A stretch of DNA of 64,000 nucleotides from Cystobacter fuscus DSM 2262 (lineage in GTDB: Bacteria > Myxococcota > Myxococcia > Myxococcales > Myxococcaceae), in contig NZ_ANAH02000066.1 of the NCBI RefSeq assembly GCF_000335475.2, positions 620,001-684,000 on the forward strand, given 5' to 3'. A program made the translations under genes and the position numbers. Of this stretch, positions 56,712 through 64,000 are shown in pieces (position 1 is the first letter of the stretch; every line of letters begins with the position of its first letter). Under the pieces are notes generated by a model that did no database searches, was not told where the DNA came from, and saw nothing but the letters and a program-made list of their open reading frames with translations.

Positions 56712-57581
56712 TCAGTCGCGGACGACGAAGTGTCTGGGGACTGGAGAGGTCGAGCCCAACGCGCGCGTGAGGAAGGCGGGGCGCACGTCGAGCCGCTCGA
56801 GTTCCTCGAGGGCGAACCATTGGAATCTCAGCACGGCCCCGGACTCCGAGCCGAAGTACGGACCGGGGCCGGTCAACAGAGGGCTGTCGTCTGGGAGGGT
56901 GACCTCGAAGTACATGCCGAGCTCGTGGTAGTTCCGGCCCGCGTGCGAGAAGAAGTTCTCGACCACCCACAGCAGGCGGCTCACGGCGGCCTCGAGCCCC
57001 AATTCCTCTCGCAGCTCGCGGAGCACGGTGGCCGCGGATTCCTCTCCGGGCTCCACGCGCCCGCCCGGCAGTGCCCAGATGGTGTCGGTCTCCAGGCGAT
57101 GCAGCAGCACGCGCGCGCCCTGGCGGATGACTGCGGCGGCGCGCAGGTGGAAGCGATGCGTCGGCGTGTCGAAGGAGAGCATGGGCGGCGAGCATACCCA
57201 GCGGGCCAGGGGAGGGGAGGTCCCTGGCCCGGGCCGCCTCTCAAGGGCGGCAAACCACGTGCCGAGCGCCACGGCAACCTTGAGGCGGCCATCGTCGTCC
57301 AGCACGGTCGGCCAACCATTGGGGAGACGCTGAGATAGTTCGCGCACGAGCAGGCCGCGCACAAAGCGCGTGACCTGCTTGCGTCGCTCCGCTTCGGCCA
57401 GCAGTCCGCCGAACACCTGCACTCCCGCGATGTCGTCCGGACCCAGTTCCTCGGCCAGCGCCACCAGCGAAGCGGTCGGGCGCGCCTCTGCGAAGGCGGT
57501 GAGCGAGTCGTAGCCCCGCTCGCGGACCCGCTCGTACAAGCGCACCTTCCAGTTGCCCTCCCAGGAGCGTCCGTCGGTCAT
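56712..57581 (-). CDS. Immunity-like domain fused to a Nudix hydrolase
   Basis: 289 residues. Residues 1-110 are a copy of the next gene (YDSLTAFAEARPTASL, ELGPDDIAGVQVFGGLLAEA, LPNGWPTVLDD, KVAVALGTW), about 70 percent identical by eye. Residues 135-289 are a Nudix domain starting at MLSFDTPTHRFHLRAAAV with the complete Nudix box GGRVEPGEESAATVLRELRE followed by ELGL. The first domain stops where its paralogue continues, so the fusion may have arisen by deletion. The join is open and in frame. Possible immunity or nucleotide-pool function; both are inference. Confidence 0.8.
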   Translation of the reverse strand: MTDGRSWEGNWKVRLYERVRERGYDSLTAFAEARPTASLVALAEELGPDDIAGVQVFGGLLAEAERRKQVTRFVRGLLVRELSQRLPNGWPTVLDDDGRLKVAVALGTWFAALERRPGPGTSPPLARWVCSPPMLSFDTPTHRFHLRAAAVIRQGARVLLHRLETDTIWALPGGRVEPGEESAATVLRELREELGLEAAVSRLLWVVENFFSHAGRNYHELGMYFEVTLPDDSPLLTGPGPYFGSESGAVLRFQWFALEELERLDVRPAFLTRALGSTSPVPRHFVVRD

Positions 57582-57603
57582 CGCGCTCTCCAAGGGGTGA
57601 AGC

Positions 57604-58074
57604 TCAGGCTTCTTCGTCGGGTAGGAGCGTGAGTAGCAACTCATCGTCGGGGCCGAGTGCTCGCCACCCGGGTGGTGGTGGAGAAGCGCGAAGTGCTGCC
57701 TTGGCCCGCTCGACATGCTCTTCATGAGTTTCTGGGGTGTAGGTCCCCCAACGGGCGAGTGCTACGGCAACCTTGAAGCGGGTCGCATCATCAATAACGC
57801 CCGGCCAGCCGTTGGGGAGTGCTTCGGCCAGTTCGCGCACTAGCTGACCGCGCACCAACCGTGTGACCCGGCGGCTACGCTCCGCCTCAGCCACCAACCC
57901 GCTGAACACCTGCACTGCTGCGATGTCATCAGGACCAAGCTCATCCGCCAGTTCCAATAGTGAGGCGGTAGGGCGCGCCTCAGCGAAGGCGGTGAGCGAA
58001 TCATAACCACGCTGGCGCACCCGCTCATACAGGCGCGCTTTCACGTTGCCCTCCCAAGCACCTCCGTCGCTCAT
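57604..58074 (-). CDS. Putative immunity protein of the adjacent lipoprotein toxin
   Basis: 156 residues, soluble, mostly helical. Contains AWEGNVKARLYERVRQRGYD, SLTAFAEARPTASLLELADE and ALPNGWPGVIDDATRFKVAV, then a Pro-rich segment and an acidic end (LLPDEEA). ATG 58074 (good GGTGGAGAGG upstream) overlaps the toxin gene stop (ATGA), a typical toxin-immunity coupling. I have no name for the family; the immunity role follows from order and coupling. Less GC-rich codons than its surroundings. Confidence 0.65.
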   Translation of the reverse strand: MSDGGAWEGNVKARLYERVRQRGYDSLTAFAEARPTASLLELADELGPDDIAAVQVFSGLVAEAERSRRVTRLVRGQLVRELAEALPNGWPGVIDDATRFKVAVALARWGTYTPETHEEHVERAKAALRASPPPPGWRALGPDDELLLTLLPDEEA

Positions 58075-59618
58075 GGCCCTCTCCACCGGACAAATTTCAT
58101 CGGGATTCTGTACTCCTTCATGTACCTCGCGACGATGTCCAGGACCTCGTTCCGCGTCAACGTCCGGCCGGCTTCAACCTCGGCGTAGCGCAGCACCTTC
58201 ATGATCATCCGGTTCCATTCACCGGGCCATGTGCGCCCCAGCTTCCAGTCGCCCCCACCGTGAATGGCCTCGTGGTGGGCCTGCTCCAGCCTGACGCAGA
58301 ACTGGTCGATCTCCATCTCGCCGGTGAAGCCGCGCTTCTCGAACCACTCTCGGAACTCTTTGGGCATGACGTGGTGCCGGGGTGGCTCGGCCATTCCGGC
58401 CCCCGTTTTGCCCGTCACGCGCATGCCCCGCACCTCGGGGCTGTCGCCCAGCGCCTCGCGTACGCCCCTGGGCAGCTCGCCGTGCGCCTCGGCCATCATC
58501 ACCTGGCCCGCCTGAATCCGCACCGCCGCGCTCACGGCGGGCATGGAGAGGACACCCGCCCGCACCAACTGGCGCATCATCTCCACCCACTCGGCGGAGA
58601 CGACAATCCGTGTGCCCATCATCACGCCGTTGGAGCCCACCATGAAGCCCACTCCGAGCGTGGCGGGACCGGCTCGCGGCAGCAGCCGGGGCAGGGAGTA
58701 CCTCAGCCCCGACAGCGTGGTGAGTGCCTCCATGGCTTCCTTCAGTACCAGCGCCTTCTGGAGGACTTCCGCCCCCTTGCGCATGGCCTCACGGAGTGCG
58801 GCGAACTCGCCGGTGAGGTGGCCGACCAGGGCAGGGACGTTTTGCGCCGCGGCCTCCACCTGCTCCGGCTCCAACGAGGAAAGTGCCGTCATGGTGGGCT
58901 CGAGCATCTTCTGGATGCGGTCCAGATTCATGAACAGCGTTTCCACGCCATGGAGGTGCCCGGAGAGCGCGACGTCGGTGAGGTGGAGAAAGTCAACCCA
59001 GACGGCCAGGAGAATGGAGCCCATCATGGTGGCTTCCAGCCGTGGGCCGGCCATGCGCAGCAGGGCGAGCCGCATGTCCGAGTCCTCCACCTCCGAGGCG
59101 GCAATGGCCAGCCGGGTGGCGGCGGCGAGTTCGGCGTCAACCCACCGCCGTTGACGTTCGCCATATTCGAGGTAGCGGACGAAGATGCCGCTGCCTACGC
59201 CGGCAACGCCCAGGCGGCTGGCCTTGAGCCTGGAGAGTTCGCTGGAGACGCGGCGCGAGGAGGTGGAGACCTCGTCTACGGCACCGAGAAATGCCACGTG
59301 GGCCGCGAGGGCGCTCGGCCACGCATTCCCCTCCACCCGGCCAGGACCCGCCGCTGTCACGGCCTCCCGCGAGTCCCGGCGCCGGTGCAGCCGCTCCGGT
59401 GTCTCAGGCCCAGGCGGGGAGGGTGGCGGGGAGGAGCGGGCGAGCCGAGACTCCTCGCTCGGCCCTCCGGCCACTGCGGGCCCTGTGACCTCGTGCGGCG
59501 TGTAGTGCAGCCTCATCCCCCGGCCGGGCGGAGGACTCAGCGACGCACAGGCGTTGGACAGCAATGACAGGGCGAGCAACAGCCCCGTTCCCCTTGCCCC
59601 TGGCGAGTCAGCGCGCAT
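58071..59618 (-). CDS. Myxobacterial lipoprotein toxin (DUF2380/TIGR02269-like)
   Basis: 515 residues. Lipobox LLALSLLSNAC (Cys about 24), a Pro/Ser-rich linker, a long helical domain (90-380) with possible membrane-active segments, and a C-terminal domain (about 400-515) with PPRHHVMPKEFREWFEKRGF, FCVRLEQAHHEAIHGGGDWK and WPGEWNRMI. The HH...P and HH..H pattern resembles the AHH/HNH nucleases of polymorphic toxins and the DUF2380 lipoproteins of myxobacteria. It is coupled by overlap to the putative immunity gene. Nuclease activity is inferred. Confidence 0.75.
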   Translation of the reverse strand: MRADSPGARGTGLLLALSLLSNACASLSPPPGRGMRLHYTPHEVTGPAVAGGPSEESRLARSSPPPSPPGPETPERLHRRRDSREAVTAAGPGRVEGNAWPSALAAHVAFLGAVDEVSTSSRRVSSELSRLKASRLGVAGVGSGIFVRYLEYGERQRRWVDAELAAATRLAIAASEVEDSDMRLALLRMAGPRLEATMMGSILLAVWVDFLHLTDVALSGHLHGVETLFMNLDRIQKMLEPTMTALSSLEPEQVEAAAQNVPALVGHLTGEFAALREAMRKGAEVLQKALVLKEAMEALTTLSGLRYSLPRLLPRAGPATLGVGFMVGSNGVMMGTRIVVSAEWVEMMRQLVRAGVLSMPAVSAAVRIQAGQVMMAEAHGELPRGVREALGDSPEVRGMRVTGKTGAGMAEPPRHHVMPKEFREWFEKRGFTGEMEIDQFCVRLEQAHHEAIHGGGDWKLGRTWPGEWNRMIMKVLRYAEVEAGRTLTRNEVLDIVARYMKEYRIPMKFVRWRGP

Positions 59619-59823
59619 TGTCTACCCCCAGGTACGTGAGCGAGTCGAAGACAGCATGCGGCTGTTGACGACGAGCTGGGGCGCGGCGAGTGATGGGGTG
59701 GTCATGTCGTCCTCGGTCGTTCGAGGGATGGACCGGACCCGGGCCCCTCCCTGGCCACGGTCCTTCCCCCACGCCCATGGTACGTCCACACCCGCACCGC
59801 GAGACACCTTCCTCGACGGCTTC

Positions 59824-61047
59824 TCAGGGGGCGGGGCGCCGCTCGGCCCTCAAGCGCAGGGCGCGGGGGCCGCGCAGTTGCAGCGAGTCACCCCAGTCCA
59901 GGCGCTGCTCCTGGCCGGGGGCGAACGAGACATGGCGCACCCGCGAGACGAGCTCCTCGAGCACCACCTTCGCCTCCAACCTCGCCAGGGGCGCGCCGAG
60001 GCAGAAATGCACGCCGTGCCCGAAGGACAGCGAGCTCGGGTTGTCGCGGGTGATGTCGAACCGGTCCGGCTCCACGAAGCGGCGGGGGTCGCGATTGGCG
60101 CACGCGAGCAGCAGCATGACGCGTGCTCCCTCGGGAATACGGTGGCCCGCGACCTGGGTGTCCTCCGCGGTCACCCGCACGAGCGCCTGCAGGGGCCCGT
60201 CATAGCGCAGTGCCTCCTCGACGACGGAGGCGATGAGTGAGGGATCTTCCAGCAGCCGCTCCAGCTCCCGGGGGTGGCGCAGCAGGGCCACCATGGTGTT
60301 ACCCAACAGATTGGCCGTGGTCTCGTTGCCCGCGACGAGCAACACCCGGGTGAAGGAGATGAGATCCGGCACCTCCAGGTAGCCCTCGCTCTCCTCGAGC
60401 AGGGCACTGATGAGATCCTCGCGCGGCTCGCGCCGCCGCTGCTCGATGATCCGCTCCAGGTAGGCGTGGAACTGCTGGAGGCTCGCGAGGATGGGGGCCG
60501 GATCGTGCGTGCCCACGGCCATGGCAATCGTCTTCATGACGTCGTCGGACCAGCGCTTGAAGTCCTCGCGGCGTTCGGGCTCCACGCCGAGCAGCTCGCT
60601 GATGACGGTGACGGGCAGGGGAACGGCCAGCTCCTTCATCAGGTCGAACTCCTCCCGGGCGAGCATGCGATCGAGCAGCTCGCGCGTGAGGGAGCGCATC
60701 CACGGCTCCAGTTCGGCGACGCGGCGGGGCGTGAAGGCCCGGCCCACCAGGGCGCGCAGGCGCGTGTGCTCGGGCGGGTCCGCGGAGATGAGGTTCTTCG
60801 AGTTGCCGAAGTACCCGCGCGCCTTCTCGCCGCTCTCCGCCGTCAGCGACACCACGGGGGCCACGCGCTGGGAGGAGAAGATTCCCGGATTCTTGAGAAC
60901 CGAGGTGATGTCGTCGTAGCGGGTGATGACATACGCCCCCCCGAAGGGCTCGACCTGGAGGACGGGGGCGGACTCCCGGAGCGAGGCGTAGAAGGGGTAG
61001 GGGTCGCGCAGGTGTTCGGGCGACCACGGCATGACGGCAGGGGGCAT
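59824..61047 (-). CDS. Cytochrome P450 (third of three)
   Basis: 407 residues from ATG 61047, with GGAG about 6 bases before it. I-helix AGNETTANLL (Asn where the other two have His), ExxR in EEALRYDGP, heme loop FGHGVHFCLGAPLARLEAK. It stands upstream of the toxin lipoprotein gene by 205 bases. No redox partner nearby; substrate unknown. Confidence 0.94.
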   Translation of the reverse strand: MPPAVMPWSPEHLRDPYPFYASLRESAPVLQVEPFGGAYVITRYDDITSVLKNPGIFSSQRVAPVVSLTAESGEKARGYFGNSKNLISADPPEHTRLRALVGRAFTPRRVAELEPWMRSLTRELLDRMLAREEFDLMKELAVPLPVTVISELLGVEPERREDFKRWSDDVMKTIAMAVGTHDPAPILASLQQFHAYLERIIEQRRREPREDLISALLEESEGYLEVPDLISFTRVLLVAGNETTANLLGNTMVALLRHPRELERLLEDPSLIASVVEEALRYDGPLQALVRVTAEDTQVAGHRIPEGARVMLLLACANRDPRRFVEPDRFDITRDNPSSLSFGHGVHFCLGAPLARLEAKVVLEELVSRVRHVSFAPGQEQRLDWGDSLQLRGPRALRLRAERRPAP

Positions 61048-61070
61048 GGAGACTCCGGCGGGGGGCGAAA

Positions 61071-61127
61071 AAGGAAGTATGCCTGAGCGTCCCCACATCA
61101 ACGGCGTGCTTGCCCCGGCGAGGAGTC
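61071..61127 (+). repeat. Left direct repeat flanking the zeta-toxin cassette
   Basis: About 55 bases similar in order to 63021-63075. It shares GGAAG, TGCCTGA, GTCCC, the exact 18-mer GGCGTGCTTGCCCCGGCG (61104-61121) and GAGTC, with a one-base gap. Confidence 0.7.
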
Positions 61128-61152
61128 CAGCAATCCTGGCATTCCGGTCCAC

Positions 61153-61176
61153 ATTGGAATACACTAGATTTCCAAT
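61153..61176. promoter_or_regulatory. Dyad just before the zeta toxin gene
   Basis: ATTGGAA (61153-61159), 10 bases, TTCCAAT (61170-61176): a perfect 7-bp inverted repeat in an AT-rich island, directly abutting the ATG at 61177. It covers the position where a promoter or ribosome site should be and could be the operator through which a toxin or partner protein regulates the module. Confidence 0.5.
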
Positions 61177-62649
61177 ATGGATAGCAATGGAATCAAGAGG
61201 GGTGGGCACGGTCATCGCTACAAGCCGACCGACAACACCCATGGTGCACATGGTGCACATCGCAAGGAGGTGAGGGGAGAGCATCCCACCGCCGCCACTA
61301 CCGCCACCCCCACCGCCGCGGAGACAGACCAGGCCGCGATGGACGAGGCGAGTTCATTCACCCAGGGGTCCCCCCCCAAGGCTCCAGTGGACCTTCCGCA
61401 CGCTCTGGACAACCGGGGCCAGCGGGCGCCACATCAGGGGCAGTTCCGTCCGTGGGGCGGCCCCACCGCGACGAAGCGCCTTCAGCAGATCACCCCCGAG
61501 AACGCCCGGGACGTGCTGGCCATGGTCCGCCGCCGCTCCCCCCCTCCCTACGATGATCTCTCGAAGGTGATAGCGAACAGTGGTGGCAAGCTGTCCACCA
61601 CGGAAGTCTTCTCCAACCCCGCGGAGGGACACCAGGGCAGAAAGCCGAATTATGCGCAGACCGAGCGCTTCCTGCTCCAGCCGGGCAACTGGCACCCGGA
61701 GCGGGCCCAGATCCAGCAGCGGCTCGGCCAGCAGCGCAAGGACGCGGCCAATCGGCTCTCGGATGTCATGGCGGCCCACGGCCACCCCAACACCATCGTC
61801 GCCGTCATGGGCAACACCGCCGCGGGCAAGACCACGGCGCTGCGCACGCTCGACAACTTCGCCCATCTGGGCGCGCACCTCGACGGTGCCATCAACCCCG
61901 ATCCCATCAAGGCCGACCTGGTGCAGCTCGCACGCAAGCCGGATGGCCAGAACACCATCAGCCATAAACAGGCACATCAGGAGGGAAACGTCATCTCCCA
62001 GCGCGTCGAGTACGACATGCTCAAAACCAAGGGCTCCTCGCTGGTGTATGACAAGCGTTTCGCCAAGCGCCATGAGTTCAGCGAGATGCTGCGGACCGCG
62101 GAGCAGCACGACAAGAAAGTTCAGATCGTCGACATCGACTCGGGTCTCACCCGCTCGGCCGTCCGCGTCCTGATGCGCCCGATCGACAGCGCCGAACCCC
62201 GGGTCCCCTTCAACGCGGTGGCCGAGGGCTTCATCGGCACCCGGGTGAACCGCGAGGAGGTGCTCCGCGGGCGTCCTGACGAAGTGGCCTCCGATGGCAC
62301 GCGTGTGCGCGGCTTCAAGGGCGTCATCGACAACCCGCGAGTCACCAGTTACGACCTGTTCGTGCCCGACAACAAGGGGACCCCGGTCCGGGTGGCCTAC
62401 AAGCGCGATGGCGTATGGCACGGCCCGAAGACGCAAGAGCAGGAGCAGTTGTTCGACCGCTCGGTGAAGAGCAACCCCTACAAGTCCGTGGAAGTGGCTC
62501 GTCGCATCGTGATCGACTCGAACTTCATCCACAAGCAGGTCGAGGAAGCGCCGGAGGCCTTCAAGGCCCCCATGCGAGAGGCGCTGTCGCGCTTCCAGGG
62601 CATGACGTTGGAACAGGCGCTCGATGCGCACTCCAGGAAGATCAACTGA
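61177..62649 (+). CDS. Zeta-toxin family kinase with N-terminal extension
   Basis: 490 residues. Residues 200-370 are a zeta-like P-loop kinase: GNTAAGKTT (Walker A, about 211-219), the catalytic-type INPDPIKADL, the His/Glu-Ser-type segment QAHQEGNVISQRVEYD, and SSLVYDKRF. Zeta toxins phosphorylate UDP-N-acetylglucosamine and poison wall synthesis. The N-terminal 130 residues are His/Thr/Pro-rich and disordered (HGHRYKPTDNTHGAHGAHRK); the C-terminal 120 residues are unknown. No ribosome site fits ATG 61177, so the start is unsure (or leaderless). Confidence 0.75.
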   Translation: MDSNGIKRGGHGHRYKPTDNTHGAHGAHRKEVRGEHPTAATTATPTAAETDQAAMDEASSFTQGSPPKAPVDLPHALDNRGQRAPHQGQFRPWGGPTATKRLQQITPENARDVLAMVRRRSPPPYDDLSKVIANSGGKLSTTEVFSNPAEGHQGRKPNYAQTERFLLQPGNWHPERAQIQQRLGQQRKDAANRLSDVMAAHGHPNTIVAVMGNTAAGKTTALRTLDNFAHLGAHLDGAINPDPIKADLVQLARKPDGQNTISHKQAHQEGNVISQRVEYDMLKTKGSSLVYDKRFAKRHEFSEMLRTAEQHDKKVQIVDIDSGLTRSAVRVLMRPIDSAEPRVPFNAVAEGFIGTRVNREEVLRGRPDEVASDGTRVRGFKGVIDNPRVTSYDLFVPDNKGTPVRVAYKRDGVWHGPKTQEQEQLFDRSVKSNPYKSVEVARRIVIDSNFIHKQVEEAPEAFKAPMREALSRFQGMTLEQALDAHSRKIN

Positions 62650-62687
62650 GCCGCGCACCCTGAATGCCCGCATCCGAGGAACCACCC

Positions 62688-62933
62688 ATGAGTGCGAGAC
62701 AAGAAATCCGTGACGCGATCGCCGAGGCCCGGCGCAGTCCCGACAAGGAGCCGTTCGACATCCAGAAGTTCCGCCAGGTGTACGACGTGACGGCGGACAT
62801 CGGCGAGAGTCCGCTGACGACGCGGACGGTGGAGGAATACGAGGAGCAGTATTACCTGTTGGCGACGGAGGTGAAGACGCTGCAGGAGTTCGCGGAGTAC
62901 CGCCGGGAGCTCGTCGAACACGACGCGGGCTGA
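62688..62933 (+). CDS. Small acidic partner of the zeta toxin (putative antitoxin)
   Basis: 81 residues, acidic, helical, no DNA-binding motif seen. Contains PDKEPFDIQKFRQVYDVTAD and TVEEYEEQYYLLATEVKTLQ. GAGGA lies 7 bases before ATG 62688. It follows the toxin by 38 bases, whereas classic epsilon/PezA antitoxins precede zeta/PezT, and it does not resemble epsilon. Antitoxin or immunity function is inferred from position, size and charge. Confidence 0.6.
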   Translation: MSARQEIRDAIAEARRSPDKEPFDIQKFRQVYDVTADIGESPLTTRTVEEYEEQYYLLATEVKTLQEFAEYRRELVEHDAG

Positions 62934-63020
62934 GCCCGTGGGCCTCGGCCCCCTCGGCGGTCGCCTTCCAGGCCGGAGCGAGGCGTGGAAGGAGCGGGGT
63001 CCTCCGCTGGGCGAGCGAAG

Positions 63021-63075
63021 AGGGAAGCCTGCCTGACAGTCCCAGGTGAAAGGCGTGCTTGCCCCGGCGGAGAGT
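63021..63075 (+). repeat. Right direct repeat flanking the zeta-toxin cassette
   Basis: Matches 61071-61127; the 18-base exact core is at 63052-63069. It ends 20 bases before the M16 peptidase start, so it may also be part of that gene's promoter region. Confidence 0.7.
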
Positions 63076-63094
63076 CGTTATACGGTGAGCCTCT

Positions 63095-64000
63095 ATGGCG
63101 AAGGCTCCCGCGAAACCCGCCGCGCGCACGGCGGATCCCGTCCTCCTCTCCCTGTTCGACGTCCAGGAGGCCACGCTGCCCAATGGCCTCCGGGTGCGTC
63201 TGCTGGCCAACCATCAGACCCCGGTGGTCAGTCTCTACACCTTCTTCCAGGTGGGCAGCCGCAACGAGCGGCCCGGCATCACCGGCATCAGCCACCTGTT
63301 CGAGCACATGATGTTCAACGGGGCCAAGAAGTACGGCCCCAAGAAGTTCGATCAGACGCTCGAGTCCAACGGCGGCCGTTCCAACGCCTACACGTCCACG
63401 GACATGACCGTGTACTACGAGGACTTCGCCTCGGACGCGCTGGAGACGGTGCTCGATCTGGAGTCGGACCGGATGCGCTCGTTGCGCATCAACGACGTGG
63501 CTCTCAAGAGCGAGCGCCAGGTGGTGCTGGAAGAGCGCCGCGTGCGCGTGGACAACGACATCACCGGCATCATGGACGAGGAGCTGGGCACGCTCGTGTG
63601 GAAGGCGCATGCCTACCGCTGGCCCGTCATCGGCTGGCAGAAGGACATCGAGAACATCACCCGCCAGGACTGCGAGCAGTACTTCCGCACCTACTACGCG
63701 CCCAACAACGCGGTGCTCTACATCGTCGGGGACATCGAGCCGAAGAAGACGCTGGCGCTGGTGCGCAAGTACTACGGGGACATCCCCAAGGGCCCCACGC
63801 CCGCGCCCGTGCTCGACGCCGAGCCCGAGCAGAAGGGCGAGCGCCGCGCCGAGGTGCGCCACCCCGCCCAGTCCCCGGCCCTGATGATCGCCTACCGCGG
63901 CCCGGCCGCGCGCGACGAGGACACGCTCCTGCTGGACGTCATCCAGTACGCGCTGGCCAAGGGCGAGGGCAGCCGGCTGACCAAGAAGCTCGTCTATGAC
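63095..64000 (+). CDS. M16 family zinc metallopeptidase, N-terminal part
   Basis: 302 codons to the window edge, no stop seen. After a short Ala/Lys-rich N-terminus without a signal peptide comes the peptidase M16 domain: TLPNGLRVRLL, VGSRNERPGITGISHLFEHM with the inverted zinc motif HxxEH (about residues 67-71), and the third ligand Glu in VVLEERRVR (about 145). YYAPNNAVLYIVGDI is the start of the next conserved block. Pitrilysin/YmxG-like; many such genes are followed by a second M16 gene. Confidence 0.93.
   Translation, partial: MAKAPAKPAARTADPVLLSLFDVQEATLPNGLRVRLLANHQTPVVSLYTFFQVGSRNERPGITGISHLFEHMMFNGAKKYGPKKFDQTLESNGGRSNAYTSTDMTVYYEDFASDALETVLDLESDRMRSLRINDVALKSERQVVLEERRVRVDNDITGIMDEELGTLVWKAHAYRWPVIGWQKDIENITRQDCEQYFRTYYAPNNAVLYIVGDIEPKKTLALVRKYYGDIPKGPTPAPVLDAEPEQKGERRAEVRHPAQSPALMIAYRGPAARDEDTLLLDVIQYALAKGEGSRLTKKLVYD

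Noticed and set aside
56712..57182. Nudix gene starting separately at MLSFDTPTHRF (57182)
   Set aside because: Possible, but no ribosome site precedes that ATG, and the longer frame from 57581 is open, has GGAG upstream and begins with a clear homologue of the neighbouring gene.
59622..59807. 61-codon minus-strand frame between the third P450 and the toxin lipoprotein
   Set aside because: No ribosome site, no recognisable pattern, composition like the intergenic surroundings.
63061..63087. Promoter of the M16 gene as TTGCCC plus TTATAC
   Set aside because: The two boxes are only 13 bases apart, too close for a sigma70 promoter.
62852..63862. 336-codon minus-strand frame at the right end
   Set aside because: Antisense to the M16 peptidase, whose own frame has no stop before the window edge; the M16 motifs (HLFEH) decide.

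Overview
The window is very GC-rich DNA from a delta-proteobacterium of the myxobacterial type, most likely a Cystobacterineae/Archangiaceae member such as Cystobacter, Archangium or Melittangium. That placement is an inference. It rests on the PilY1 plus minor-pilin plus TfcP-like cytochrome cluster, the myxobacterial lipoprotein-toxin family, many lipoproteins, a Ser/Thr pseudokinase and several P450s. Almost every real gene is shadowed by long antisense open frames caused by the high third-position GC.

Layout. 0.2-8 kb (minus strand): a complete GlgE-pathway operon, glgE-treS-maltokinase-glgB, with overlapping start/stop codons, followed by a DoxX protein. It turns trehalose into branched alpha-glucan. 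A GH37 trehalase at 42.8 kb is the opposing activity. 8.5-18 kb: small conserved unknowns, a PHP protein, a sorbosone-dehydrogenase-like lipoprotein, lipoprotein/membrane pairs, FmdB, an HTH-like unknown divergent from fur, a cysteine-less TlpA-like lipoprotein and an AsmA-like protein. 17.8-21.5 kb: FtsB-like protein, GAF-GAF-GGDEF diguanylate cyclase, and an orphaned RecF/OLD-type ATPase whose partner gene is cut to 11 codons. 21.5-25.2 kb: a PaoABC-like molybdenum aldehyde oxidoreductase operon. 25.3-27.8 kb: an RsmJ-like methyltransferase and an HAD 5'-nucleotidase. 27.9-35.8 kb: the type IV pilus priming cluster pilX-tfcP-pilY1-pilV-pilW-fimU/gspH.

36-46.6 kb: a PEGA-domain pseudokinase with a NarL-type response regulator, a P450, two unknown membrane or secreted proteins, trehalase, and a GAF-PAS histidine kinase. 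46.7-50.1 kb: an intact 2,591-bp IS66-family element with 23-bp terminal inverted repeats and a perfect 8-bp target duplication. It splits a gene that rejoins exactly in frame into one protein of two homologous domains. 50-56 kb: DUF4142 lipoprotein, TIMP-like secreted protein, antiporter-P450 pair, a VanY-type peptidase with two peptidoglycan-binding repeats, and a lipoprotein with every zinc ligand of a subclass B1 metallo-beta-lactamase. 56-64 kb (accessory): a calcium-type beta/gamma-crystallin lipoprotein; a lipoprotein toxin with duplicated putative immunity genes, one fused to a Nudix hydrolase; a third P450; a zeta-toxin module bracketed by imperfect direct repeats of about 55 bp; and the start of an M16 metallopeptidase gene that runs off the end.

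The strongest leads are the zeta cassette with its flanking repeats, the toxin/immunity/Nudix locus, the B1 beta-lactamase lipoprotein, the His/Cys-type TfcP homologue, and the IS66-split tandem-domain gene.
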